DNA of 64,000 bases. Source: Phytophthora quininea. Taxonomy: Eukaryota > Oomycota > Peronosporomycetes > Peronosporales > Peronosporaceae. The notes under the pieces were generated by a model. That model made no database searches and was not told the DNA's origin. It was given only the letters and a program-made list of their open reading frames with translations. This document shows positions 33,568 through 46,799 of this stretch, piece after piece (the stretch's first letter is position 1; every line of letters begins with the position of its first letter). The DNA is taken from NCBI GenBank assembly GCA_011947345.1, contig JAAVTG010000043.1, positions 1 through 64,000 of the forward strand, read 5' to 3'. A program made the position numbers and the translations under genes.

Positions 33568-34244
33568 TTACAGTGGGCCGGAGGCATTGCTGCGCGTGCG
33601 GATTCCGACATTCTCACCTGGCCCCTCGTTTTCGCGCTCCATGGTCACATCTTCGTCATCTTCGTCGCCGGTATCCGAGCTCAGATTGAGTGCGGTGGGT
33701 TCTTCCGTCCTCGCTTTCGCCTTCTTCTTGCCAGCCGAGCGAGGTGCCTTGCGCTTAGTAACGATGGGAGCAGCCACTTCGACGATCTTTTCGGTGTTAC
33801 CGCGCTCGAATTGGACGTTGCCCTTGGCGATATCGGCATAGAAACCGACTCCATCGACTTGGCGCAGTTCGTACAAAGCTCCGGGGCGAAAAAGCATGTA
33901 CGTCTTGCCGCTGGAGCTTCTGCTGGCCTTGTCGAGTTTCGCGTCCCAAACCGTGATCTGCGCGATATACGGCTTTCGCTTCACCATCGTGAGCTCGGCC
34001 AAGGCCTCGACGGTGGAGTCGAAGAACGCACGCTGATTAGCGCCGATGAACGTCACACGAGTTCCATGGTCGCCTTTCACTCGCTCGGACGTCCAGGAGG
34101 TCATCTTCACGGTAACGCTCACATCCGGTTCAGGATTCGCCGTCTCGATGAACTCGCGGAAGTCTGCCACCGACGAAAAAAATTCAACGCTTCTTCCTCC
34201 TTTTGCCTCAAGACCTCCTTGCGGATTGCTTCCAGTAGATCCAT
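33568..34244 (-). CDS. Hypothetical protein with acidic, basic-tailed C-terminus
   Basis: I choose the ATG at 34244 (MDLLEAIRKEVLRQKEEEA). The frame then shifts at a run of seven A (34176-34182) into FSSVADFREFIETANPEPD, which stays open to 33568. The folded part (about residues 20-150) has alternating strands (VTFIGANQRAFFDSTVEAL, TYMLFRPGALYELRQVDG). The tail has a nuclear-localisation-like cluster (KRKAPRSAGKKKAKAR) followed by an acidic stretch (SSDTGDEDDEDV). I do not recognise the family; nuclear location is inferred from composition. Confidence 0.55.
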
Positions 34245-34422
34245 GGCGGCACAGCTGCACTTGAGCCCGTAGAGGTTTGGTTCGACTTGGCTCCGAGGTT
34301 GGCGAATTGAAAGTGAGTCCGATAAAACACAATCGATGAATGCCATGCTTTTCCCCGTCAAGAATCTCATTTACAGCATGCGCGCCCGGGGAATGCAGCC
34401 ACAACGCCCATCTGCAACTCAC

Positions 34423-34977
34423 GCAAGTTCAATGCTACCCCACAGAGCTCAAAGGTACTCAACGCGGCTGACTTCCTGCTCGCTTCCGAAATCCTAGCAA
34501 TGCATAACACTATATTTTCACTACCAATTGCCCGTGAGTACACTCATCCCAACACTAAGATATAGCAGAAAATGCGTTCAATGTTCTTCGCTACGCCATG
34601 CGTCACATCCAAGATTCCACGAACTCTTGTTTCTGCTATACTTCTGTGGTGCAGAACGTAGCTAGACTACTTCGTAAAAGTGAGTACAGAATTTTATCGC
34701 AGGAAGCTCATCATCGCGCACGTGCATTCTGCTATGAAGCCCAAAGCAAACCTTCCACGCCTAAATCGAAAGCTGTTAATGCAAAAGAAGAACAATTAGC
34801 AGGAAACCATCAACAGACGCCACTAATCACTTTTTCTGCTATCTTTATGCATACGGTTAGCAACTGAACATGTACATACTACTTTCGAGAAGACAAACCA
34901 CCAAAACAACATCACATCATGTATTTTCTTCAGCTGCTTACTGGAACCTGCGAACACCGTATCTCCACGCCGTGCTA
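34423..34977. other. Intergenic stretch, no gene seen
   Basis: Only short, unconvincing frames are present (for example 34598-34867). AT-richer than its neighbours. Confidence 0.45.
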
Positions 34978-35421
34978 TCACTCTTCACGTCCGCGAATCC
35001 ACTCCGATCCTTGGCTGCCACCATCGCTGTCGTCGTCGATCACGACCACTTCAGGCGCCTCCCCAGTGTTCTCAGGCGTGTCCACGCCGCTTGAACTTGA
35101 ACTTGATCTGTGCTGTCGGGGTCGAGCATCTCTTAGTACAGCCTCCAAGCGAGCCGCATGTTCCCGACGTCGCACGACACGATCCTTGACTATAGCATCA
35201 CTGGTGTCTCTCAGCCAGATACCGTCGATGGCATCAGCCTCACGTTTGGCTGCCTTGTAGCGTACACGCCTGCTTCCAATGGCGTGCACGGCAGCCTGAA
35301 CGACTCTGGTGTTAGCGCCATCGAGCGTCCGGAGCCTGTGGAGCTTCTGGTGCGCAGCAATAAGTGCCCTGGAAGTGTCTTGTTCGGCCGTCCGAGCTAG
35401 CTGGCGTCTATCGTCTTCCAT
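34978..35421 (-). CDS. Small basic helical protein with a SUMO-interaction-like motif
   Basis: A single-exon frame of 147 residues. The body is Arg/Ala-rich and helical (RRQLARTAEQDTSRALIAAH, RVRYKAAKREADAIDG). The tail has a Ser-rich linker and APEVVVIDDDSDGG, a hydrophobic run followed by acidic residues that matches the consensus of SUMO-interacting motifs. The family is unknown. A nuclear, SUMO-binding role is inference from this motif only. Confidence 0.5.
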   Translation of the reverse strand: MEDDRRQLARTAEQDTSRALIAAHQKLHRLRTLDGANTRVVQAAVHAIGSRRVRYKAAKREADAIDGIWLRDTSDAIVKDRVVRRREHAARLEAVLRDARPRQHRSSSSSSGVDTPENTGEAPEVVVIDDDSDGGSQGSEWIRGREE

Positions 35422-35589
35422 TCGGCAAATTCAGTTGTGAGCCGTGCTGTTGTCTGTTCACACTCCCTATGAAATATTACAACAATCTATAGTCCTATCA
35501 TTTGTTTGTATACTCCGCACGACCCTGCCTACTGCAATCCAACGGCACGCGTGGGAGCCTTCACGCCACTCCGAACAGCTTAGTTCTCC

Positions 35590-36180
35590 TGTTTAGGAAA
35601 CAACGCGCGCACACATGTTAGCCAAGCTTACCAATATCGCGCAGTACACCACACGCACCGAAATACATCGGCTCTCCGTGCTTGCGAACCATTTGCCAGG
35701 ATGTGCCGTCACAACGCTGTATCCAGCGGCTCGCAGCACGCAACGCTATGCTCGAACGGCTGCATGCTCGGGGACCTCCACATTAGCTGAACAGCTACGG
35801 CTCTTCTGTTTAGGACATACGACACACACACATGTTAGCCAAGCGTATCAAATCGCGCAGTACGACGCATGCACCTAAATACCTTCGTTGTCTGCGCTTC
35901 GCCTTGCCAGCTTCTGCCACGTCGTGCCGCCGCCATATCCTTTCCCTCGGGCGATACCCGAATCAGTACACGTGCTGAGTGCCTCCACACCAGTCTTGCG
36001 AGCTACCGTGCTGCAGTTCACTACAGCGAACGCACACGTACAGGTTAGCGAGCATCAAACCACATCGTGCAGCACACCCTACGCACCAATAGCCACGCCG
36101 ACAGATTGGCATGCATGTCCCCTCGCAGCACGCGACGCTGGATCCGATCTGGAACACGCGCTGAGCGCCGATTCTGTGTG
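35590..36180. repeat. Degenerate tandem repeat, about three units of roughly 210-220 bp
   Basis: Related blocks recur: GTTTAGGAAACAACGCGC (35595) and GTTTAGGACATACGAC (35810); ACATGTTAGCCAAGCTTACC (35613) and ACATGTTAGCCAAGCGTATC (35831), with a weaker third copy CAGGTTAGCGAGCATC (36041). Each is followed about 25 bases on by a CGCGCAGTAC- or CGTGCAGCAC-like block and later by CTCGCAGCACGC (35730 and 36125). Units are strongly diverged. No coding frame is convincing. Confidence 0.55.
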
Positions 36181-37104
36181 TGCTGGCGACTGCTCATCCA
36201 CCACCTAACCTAAAACAAACGTGGATATCAGTGCACTCCTGCATACTTTTTACCAGCGCCGTACGTCACTCAAATCTTAGTGTATCAGCTTCCACGTCTG
36301 TTCGCCCTGACTTGTGCTTAATCGGCTTGCCCGAACTCCTATTAAAGGACTGCTCCTTTTACGGGATCAGACACAGATGGAATCATTCTGCCGCAAATCT
36401 TGCCTAAACATGCATGTTTACGCTAATCACTCACCATCGCATAGAAACGTGCCCCAACAGAGTTCCATAAAAAGTTGACCCGACTTTACTGACTGTTAGC
36501 CTCTTCGAGGGAGGTGACTTTTCCGTTTTCCTGTTTGAAGGGTAACACATGTGATATTTGATGTCTTTAAACCGCAGAGAATTTTCGCTCGAAATCGCCC
36601 CCAGAGACGCTATGATAAAACCTTACCCCTAACCTTTTATCAGTTTTATCAGATGTCTTTGTAAAAGGGTAAATGAAGTAGTAAAAGGAGTTCATTATAG
36701 GGGGCTATGCCCCAATTACGTGTTGGGGAAGCCACGCCAACGTCTCGTTCGATGGACAGTTGTTTCGAGAGCAATGCAATTAAGTACCGGTATACTCACT
36801 GCACATCGTCGTGGTGACATTACTTTCCACATCATTGAAGCGCTCGACGTACAGTTGCAGATGATAGCATCGAGATCTGCCAGATTGCCACGATTTTCAC
36901 CGTACGTAAACAATCAGTCGTTGCCAACTCAAGCTTGCTTTACGGTAACATGCAAACAATGCAAGTTCCAACCAACCGAAACAATCTCATAAATCAGCCA
37001 AGGTGCAAGTGTATTCCCTTATCACTGTCAGCAGATCGTACACAGTTACAATCGATGCAAGCAGGTAGGTAGGTGATCGAGACCTCTTAGTGTCTGCATT
37101 CGTG
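36181..37104. other. Non-coding stretch, possible decayed transposon
   Basis: No gene is recognised. 36609-36654 contains the inverted pair GATAAAAC ... GTTTTATC around CTTACCCCTAACC, and a run of related ATTTACCC/GGGTAAA words follows, which is reminiscent of the end of an old DNA transposon. A frame at 36720-36992 is open but has no recognisable content. Confidence 0.35.
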
Positions 37105-37330
37105 TACTTCTAGATCTGGCACGACAGAAGAGGACGCCGTTGATGCACGCGGGGCTTGTCAACCTGGCGCAAAAGCTTGAAGATACCAGTGCCCAGCGGA
37201 ACAGGGACACCCATAATAATGCACTCACTGACACCGACGATAGCATCTGTACGCGAGTGCACAGCAGCATCGAACAGGTGATCTGAAGTCTTTTCAAACG
37301 CGAGCATGAGACCCAATTCTGGAACTCTGC
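37105..37330 (-). pseudogene. Fragment of RNA polymerase III largest subunit (RPC1) C-terminus
   Basis: The minus strand reads LMLAFEKTSDHLFDAAVHSR followed by VSECIIMGVPVPLGTGIFKL. This corresponds to the conserved C-terminal block of RPC1 (POLR3A family), which reads FEKTTDHLFDAA...VSECIIMG.P...GTG.F.LL. Only about 65 codons are present; no other part of this roughly 1400-residue protein is nearby, so this is a dispersed gene fragment. Confidence 0.75.
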
Positions 37331-37498
37331 TAGCTGGTTGAAAAATCTGCTTGAACAGGCAAACAGGAAAGCTATCGATCCAAAGATTAGAGCTGAAACA
37401 CCTCCACCACTTGGAAAACCTTTACCAACCTGAAGACAATGGCGATGGATCAAGAAGAAGAAGAGTTTTCACAGTCCACTATATAACTTGCGATTTGT

Positions 37499-37968
37499 AT
37501 GCGTTCGTATCTGAAAGACCGCGAGATTTCTAATTCCACGTCAGTCAGGAAAGGGATGCAGCACGAAGAAGCTTCGCGGCGATGGCAGGAGCGGCACACG
37601 CAGGCATTGCGCGACACTGCTGGCGCATTGCAAATGGGGAGAGCTACGGCGCATGCCCTCAGCATGCAGTCTGGTACGACCAACCTTCTCTTTGTGTCCT
37701 TTCTCCCTATTTCTAACCGAATTCTTTACTTACAGAGCAATTGGGACGAAGCGAGCGCGTGGTTGACGAGACTCAAGCCACCGTCGACATGTCCAAAAGA
37801 GTGCTAAGGTATGAAGTAATGTTATATATTGTAATGGAGGGTATTCTTAACATTTTTTCTAGGGGTATGACGTGGTCTGGCTGGGTCTACAACAAGTTTT
37901 CGACTGTAGCACAACTCTCGACCGACAACTCTAGCTCAAAAGAAGTCGGAGGCCTTTTTTATTATTAA
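37499..37968 (+). CDS. SNARE-motif protein (Q-SNARE-like) without membrane anchor
   Basis: Three exons (37499-37673, 37736-37808, 37863-37968) join cleanly by GT-AG introns of 62 and 54 bp. The protein is helical with a heptad pattern (HTQALRDTAGALQMGRATAH, then EQLGRSERVVDETQATVDMS), a central Gln at the layer-zero position, and ends with MTWSGWVYNKFS. This fits a Q-SNARE core followed by a tryptophan-rich end. No transmembrane helix follows, so membrane attachment would need another partner. An ATG at 37439 is in frame but a TAA intervenes, so I start at 37499. Confidence 0.6.
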
Positions 37969-38026
37969 CTGTGGTAGAATGGTTAATTTTCTAAGCTTGT
38001 TGTTCCTGTATTTTGATTAGATTGCG

Positions 38027-38908
38027 ATGGGGTTTATCTGTCCAGAGTGCAAAGTGCAATTCGAGTCTCCTGAAACGCTGGGACTGCACTATTCCAGTGT
38101 GCACGATACTCGGCCAAATCCAGAGACTTTTGCCGATCAAAATAAGAAACTAAGACGTACTCGTCAGACTCAGAGCCAGCAGCAAGTTGTCCTGCAGTCT
38201 GGTGATATTCACGACCAATTTCTACGGGATTTGGAGCCGCAGTTAGTGGAGTTGAAAGAGGCGAGTTTGGCGCTGGGTAGTGCGTTAGACACCCAAAATG
38301 AACAACTGGCGCGAATGGACTCCAAGATTGGAGCAGTGCATCATGACATGAAGAGGGTTGGCATACAAGCAAGTCAGCTTGCTGGTAATAAGGTGCCGGT
38401 GGTCTTCAGATTCCGATGTGCCTTTCAGGAGGTGCAGACGCAAAAGTTCTTACGTGACGTGGATGGGGAAGTATTACTGAGGTAGGACTTTTGTGGATCT
38501 GAAGGATCAAGTTGTGGTTTGTTTGTATCTGATGTGGTGTGATGTGCTAGTGCGGATGTCGTTGTGGGCGGATGCACGTTCCGTGCGTATACGCTCGGTG
38601 ATGATAGTGATGTGTGGGGTTTTCAAAGTGAAAAGTCATCTCGCTTCTTAGGCATTAATCGTTTCGGGAGCTTGAAAGTTCAAGGAGCAGACTTGAACTC
38701 ATACGAGCAATTTCTGGTGGAGGCGAAGCCGAGCACAACCATGTTCGTCCTTTCTAGCTACTTTGGTCTCGGTGGCTGGATTGTGTTGAAGGGAACGGAA
38801 AGCCAGAGTCTAACAATTATTCGAGGCACGGCTGAAAACAAGTCGCAAGCCGCCCAATTCAAGATAGTCGACTTGGACGACGGACTTCGAAATAGAGTGG
38901 ACGCGTAA
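38027..38908 (+). CDS. C2H2 zinc finger - SNARE-like coiled coil protein
   Basis: Two exons (38027-38481 and 38551-38908). The N-terminus is a C2H2 zinc finger (CPECKVQFESPETLGLHYSSVH). A helical region follows (IHDQFLRDLEPQLVELKEAS, LGSALDTQNEQLARMDSKIG, AVHHDMKRVGIQASQL) that has the spacing of a t-SNARE coiled coil. The last about 120 residues form a beta-rich domain (GCTFRAYTLGDDSDVWGFQS, SRFLGINRFGSLKVQG) that looks like an actin-crosslinking or trefoil-like fold. It is 58 bp downstream of the previous SNARE-like gene on the same strand, so the two may be functionally related in vesicle traffic. Confidence 0.65.
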
Positions 38909-38924
38909 CATGTTGATGAAAAGT

Positions 38925-39290
38925 ACTTCTCCAGTTTGTTGAGGAACAGTCGATCTCTCAGTCCGCTAATCGGTCCAGCAGCTCCTCCCACAATGCACGG
39001 CAGCTTCGAGTGGTAGCTCATAACTTCCACCAATGTGTAGATCGTTTCGGCGTGCTTTCGAGCTGCCCCAGCTCCTTGAACACACAGGTAGGTAAAATAC
39101 TGGAAGTGTGGTTAGCTTGAGTGGAGCAGCCTCGAAACTGAAGGTCCTACTCGCGGCGAAAAAGAAAATTTATCAAGCAGTCTACAGTAACCAAGTCGAT
39201 GTAGATATCGCCTTCAACGTCGTCAAGAACTTCTCGCATGGCTCCAACGGCATCAAAAGTGCCAGGACCGAACAGGTTTTTATCTCTGTT
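38925..39290 (-). pseudogene. Inverted fragment of the PI4-kinase gene
   Basis: The minus strand reads ARKHAETIYTLVEVMSYHSK and LPCIVGGAAGPISGLRDRLF, nearly the same as 45625-45750 of the PI4-kinase gene. Further upstream are a counterpart of [11 protein letters not shown] with about 45 bp deleted after it, and a stretch matching the last kinase intron (ACTGCTTGATAAATT against ACTGCTTGATGAATT). The copy therefore came from genomic DNA, not from mRNA. It ends with frame loss on both sides. Confidence 0.8.
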
Positions 39291-39299
39291 CAATTTGAA

Positions 39300-40605
39300 A
39301 TGAAGCACAGTCGATGCAAGTGAATTCAAGTAGCACCGTCCACCGTTGGTCCAGTCCAGGCTTCCATTCCGGCGAAACTGCACGCCCCCAGGCCAATTCG
39401 CCTAGCGCCTGTCAAAGCAAGGCAACGCAATAGGATTGTGATTGTTCTAATCCAACAAGTGAACAACCCCCAAAAAAAAAAATTGTCATCTGCATGAACT
39501 CACACGAATGGGTCTAAAGTCTTGTGCCGCTTAAAATTCAGATCGTTCAGCAATCGGTCTTGCGGCTTCAAAGAGCTCAGGTCAAAGAAGTTGAATCAAA
39601 TCTTGATGGTCGACGCTTCAGTTTTGCTGTCGCTAATCCGCTTCAGTGACGGGTGCAACTGTGTCCGCACGTCAGCATCTGAGTCAGCTGATGGACCTGT
39701 CGGGACCAAATCCTGTAACTGTACCCGCCAGCTGTTTCTCGATTGGTGACGTATCTTGTACAGGTTGCACGAGACCTCGCTAAAGAAAATGCTGGTTGTT
39801 GCCTTGGCATTTTGGACCGCTCAAAAGCTGCTGCTTGGGCCGACTCGCTGCACAACATCCTCCTCTACCCGTTCGATACATCGCCATTCATATCTTTGCC
39901 AGAGATGTTCGCGACGCGAGGAAACTGCGCCTTGGAGCAAACATCCTTGCGCTCTGGTAGGGTTCTCCGACCACTTTGCTCCGGCATCGATGGGGAAGGC
40001 ACGATATCGGTGCCGCAGGGCGCCACAAGCAGCTGAACGATGTCCTGTTCTGCTTGGGGTGGATTTTCCTAGCAGGTGCGCTGGTCAACCTCGCTGGCGT
40101 TGCTTGATTCGCATCCTGAGCTTGTGGGCGCTTAGTTGCAGACCCCAGCTCAGCCAAACTCGCACCCTAACGACTCAAGCAGGCATTGCAGTGTCGAGAT
40201 CGACCAGACTTTCCCTACGATAGACGGCGAGCTATAATTCCTGTACGAGCTCGTGAATCTGGTCGCTCGGATCGGTCATCGGCACGATGCTGGCAGGTCC
40301 ATGCACGGTGCGCTGATCGGAGCCTTCAGTCAGGCGCGGCCCTCGTGACGTGCGTGCATTCCCGCTGCAAGTTGCAGCCTGCAACCGCCGAAGCAAAAGG
40401 CGGCTCGCCACTGCACCACGCCTTTGGAGCTCTTCAACCCTTTTAGCCTATAAAGCAAGCCACGTAACTCAACAATACACCTACTTGTATTCACTCCCCT
40501 TATCGCTAACGTACACGTCGTGGAAAGCAATAAATACCCAGCCCTCTGCCGTCCTAAATACCCTCCATGGGAGGAAACTCTGTCTCTTCGAGTCCCCTCC
40601 TCCTT
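39300..40605. other. Region without a recognised gene
   Basis: A poly-A run of 11 lies near 39473. Open frames at 39522-39749, 39743-40036 and 40186-40446 have no recognisable motif or splice pattern. I cannot support a gene here. Confidence 0.4.
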
Positions 40606-41079
40606 CTAATACAGCAAGACCTTCTCTCTCGTGTCGCTGAACGGGTACCGAAGCGCTCTGATGTCTTGGATTCTGCTCTCCTCCAGTTTCTTCTCGCACG
40701 TGTCCAGCTGCGAGAAGGCGCGCGCGTCCAACGTGGCGCGCACGTCCTGGCAGATGAGTGCGATGTCTTCGACCGGGAAGCCGTGGTCCTCGGCCAGAAT
40801 GCGGGCCCTCTCCATGGGGTCCAGCCACAGGTCGTTGCGGCTGCGGCGGCCGCAGCCCGAGGCCAGCGGTGCCGTCATCTCTGTGTCGGAGTCCGAGTCG
40901 ATGCAGTCGCTGTCGCTGTCGTCGTCGTCGTCGGCGATCATCGAGTAGGAGTGGCGGGTGGGGCGGCCGACGAGCCCCACGGGCGGGCCGCCGCTCTCCG
41001 GGACGGTGCTAGCGTTGTAGCCGACACGGAACTCGAGCACGCTGACGGTGCCCCACCGCACACGCTTGGTCGGCAGCTC
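40606..41079 (-). CDS. Stramenopile-conserved-type hypothetical protein
   Basis: I start at the ATG at 41079 (MELPTKRVRWGTVSVLEFRV); the frame is also open further upstream to 41190. The pattern VRWGTVSVLEFRVGYNASTV followed by PESGGPPVGL resembles a motif of the type V-x-F-x-x-V-x-V-x-E-[FY] ... P-[AS]-V-S-x-GPP-[IV]-x-L found in many diatom and oomycete proteins of unknown function. An acidic run (DDDDDSDSDCIDSDSD) separates it from a helical C-terminus (ILAEDHGFPVEDIALICQDV). Single exon, no frame breaks. Confidence 0.6.
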   Translation of the reverse strand, partial: ELPTKRVRWGTVSVLEFRVGYNASTVPESGGPPVGLVGRPTRHSYSMIADDDDDSDSDCIDSDSDTEMTAPLASGCGRRSRNDLWLDPMERARILAEDHGFPVEDIALICQDVRATLDARAFSQLDTCEKKLEESRIQDIRALRYPFSDTREKVLLY

Positions 41080-41190
41080 CATTGGCTTGGCGGGTACTTG
41101 ACTGCTAGACGTGTGCCAGTCGCAGCCTATTGGGAAGTGACTGGCGTTTTGCAAGGGGGAAATGCGGGGATGGGCAGTCAGACGGGACAA

Positions 41191-42817
41191 TTGCGCATGC
41201 GTGTTAAAGTCGTGACGCTAGGTGCATACAAACAGCAGGTCGAGCCAACAGCTGGCGCCGAAGACAGCAATTGAAGGCAGAGATCCCCCGTAATCCCTGG
41301 CCAGGCTGAAAGTAAAACTCTTTCTTGCTGTATTTGGCAATGGAAACGTGGGCGAGGAGGGTGTCGGTGTTGCCTTTCCTGCTTGCTCTATCCAGCAACG
41401 GCAAGGGACAATCTCGTCGAACAAGTGTTGGAACATGCATCATTACAAGGCTGGCGGTTCCGGACTCTCGCAGGCCCGAACTACCGCACGCACACGTAGA
41501 TAATTGGCGACAGAGGAGTTTGCCATCGAGGGACAATTGCCGACCGCAAATCACACCTTCAGATGATGCCGAGCTCGCTGTCACACGAAAAACTAAGCGC
41601 AGATTAGAGCACTTTTTGCAAGTGTCGACGCCGCGAGCAGCTCTTTGTGCGGTTGTTTGCAAAGGCCTCGGTTATCGTCCTCGTAGAGTCTTCTCAGCGT
41701 TGATGCGGTCCTTTGATGCGAGTACTCGCAGGCAATCTCTGCCATCTCGGTCCTTTCCCAAAACTTTGTAGCTCGGGTTCTTGCGCAAGTCTACTGTAGA
41801 CGTTACAGCGAGCGGCCACAAAATCACGCGGCGTTATGTGGCAGCAACACGTCAAAAGTATCCTACCAGCAGCGCACGGTACATGAAGTTGCTGGCGCTC
41901 TGCCTTACGGACTCGCTTCCTGTCGGCACTCTGGCTGGTAATCGGTCGATTCGAGCTCAATCCCTGTGTCCTGCTGGGGTTGAAGCCGTCTGGCTTGCTC
42001 TCCGGACGTTGTCCAGTGCGTGTGTCTTTGTGCACCAGCCGATAACGAAAGTTGACTCCCTGTCAAGAAGACACAGCTGGACGAAGTCACACGTTTGGTG
42101 CCAAGTACGTTTTTGTGAGCCGACGGCATGCAAGTCGAAGGCATCCGCTCGATGAGCTACGAGGTCCGCGAAATCAACAAGCTCTTCTCGAGTTACTTTG
42201 ACTGGGATGCTTGCGAAGATCGAGAGCCCTAAGCAGTGTCTCCATCCAAGATGCAAAATCCGGATCACGCCAATGCTATACGATCTCCACTGAAAATGGT
42301 TTTGTCGTTGCTCGTGGTTCGTAAACGCTTTCGACTGGATGGTACCAAGTCCAATTTCCAGAAGACCTGGCAGTAAGTAACTTGACAATACCAAAGAAAA
42401 AAGTGAGCTAAAAACGTGAGTGAAAGACTTCTCTTTGAGAGCGCTTCGACGATCTACACGCTTGAATTCCACCTGACCCAGCACGATGGAGGGCACTAAT
42501 ATACCTGTATTCGAGGGCAGATACAGAGTTATGTGGTGTCTGCTGAAGCAACCGTAGGTAGTGGACGATATAGCCTAAATCAATTGTTGTACTGCTGTCG
42601 ACTGCGCACCGCTTCATCATCAAGTGTACTTGGTGCCAGCAAAGTTTTCTGATGTTGAGAGATTGTTCAAATTGACCAGCAAGATCGATCAAAATCATCT
42701 TCACAAGTTGCTGCCGTCTTCTTTTAGCCGTTGGTTTCGAGTTCATCAAGGTGTGCTGCGGCGCTCCTTATTTAGGCAAGTCGCGACCGAAAGACCATAC
42801 AAGCGATTCCTGTCGCC
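41191..42817. other. Region without a confident gene, possible transposase scraps
   Basis: Frames at 41204-41662 and 41957-42496 (minus) are open but show no known domain. At 42624-42740 (plus) FSDVERLFKLTSKIDQNHLH faintly recalls the C-terminal dimerisation region of hAT transposases, with no supporting upstream domain. It ends just before the PI4-kinase start. Confidence 0.35.
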
Positions 42818-45872
<3,055 letters not shown>

Positions 45873-46363
45873 ATGGAACTAACGAATGATAAAAAGAGAT
45901 AAACTAATATATTGCAGCCAACAAAGGCAAACGTTGGGATCATGAAGTTGAGGCGCATAGCTTGTGAGGCTTTTGAGACGCTACGAAGCGATCCTGGCGT
46001 TAAGTCAATATTTATTGTCTACTTTTAGCATTCGCGAGCTCAAAAGCATGGCTGTCAGCAGAAGACAGGTCCAGCTCCACGACACTGTTGGCCGTTCTAA
46101 GCAAGCATTTGCTGACTTTTATCGTCGGCGACTCGGAGACAACAGCTTTCAGGGGTACAAAACTGCGCTGGCTTGCCTTAAAAATGAAGACGCGGAAGCT
46201 GTTAAACCAATCTGCCGTCGTTGGCACAGGACAGCCTATTCGTTTTGCTCTCGAGATTGCACTTTTGCTAAAACGAAACCCTCTCTCAGCTCAAGAGTCG
46301 CAGCATTCCTGCTCATTCTCCAACTTCCCAAGTCTCTCCCGAAGCTAGACTAGATCGTATTTA
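45873..46363. other. 3' flank of PI4-kinase / 5' flank of small secreted gene
   Basis: Contains an AT-rich end for the kinase transcript (AATGATAAAAAGAGATAAAC after the stop). An open frame 45964-46353 has no recognisable content, and I regard it as chance. Confidence 0.45.
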
Positions 46364-46576
46364 ATGAAGTCGACGCTGGTCGCCATCGCGATCGTCATGT
46401 TCGCTGTTGCGAGCATGGCGTCCAGTGCTACAACTCCGCAATCGAATCTGAGGGGCCTAGCATCGAAAAACAAGCCAAAGCATCACAAGGCAGACGACTG
46501 TGACACCACAATGCCAACGCTAACGACTCAGCCGCCGACGAAAGTGGTCACCACAGACCCACCGGAAGATTATTAA
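46364..46576 (+). CDS. Small secreted protein, 70 residues
   Basis: A signal peptide is plain (MKSTLVAIAIVMFAVASMASS, cleavage near Ala-22). The mature part has NLRGLASKNKPKHHKADDCD and a Thr/Pro-rich tail (TMPTLTTQPPTKVVTTDPPE) that would suit O-glycosylation. SNLRGL lies where RxLR effectors carry their motif, but it lacks the first Arg and there is no EER, so I do not call it RxLR. A secreted cell-surface or apoplastic peptide is the safest reading. Confidence 0.6.
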   Translation: MKSTLVAIAIVMFAVASMASSATTPQSNLRGLASKNKPKHHKADDCDTTMPTLTTQPPTKVVTTDPPEDY

Positions 46577-46799
46577 CAGGGTTGTGCTGTGGGGGTTTGA
46601 AAGGTTTCGTTCTGTAGAAGTCGTCGCAAGAATCAATTAAACAAGTTGCATTTGACTTTGTCTGGTTAGAATCGCCAGTGAACTCCAGTCTGTGTAAATC
46701 TTCAGCAAGCATTCGCCATTCCAACTTCTTTGTAATCGGCCAACTCGTTCGCCAAGATCGCGACAAAGCCACTCACTGTAGAGAACAGCTCTCTCGTCA
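46577..46799. other. Intergenic stretch
   Basis: Possible 3' UTR of the secreted gene (CAATTAAACAAG near 46634). No gene is visible. Confidence 0.4.

Noticed and set aside
39522..40446. Overlapping open frames on both strands
   Set aside because: Neither strand shows a known domain, codon pattern or intron structure that favours a real gene.
42624..42740. hAT transposase C-terminus
   Set aside because: Only about 20 residues vaguely fit and no upstream transposase region is present.
45964..46353. Open frame of 129 codons downstream of the PI4-kinase
   Set aside because: No motif, no splice support and a composition unlike the neighbours; probably chance.
46364..46576. RxLR effector call for the small secreted protein
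   Set aside because: The motif lacks the first Arg (NLRGL) and there is no EER; only the signal peptide is secure.
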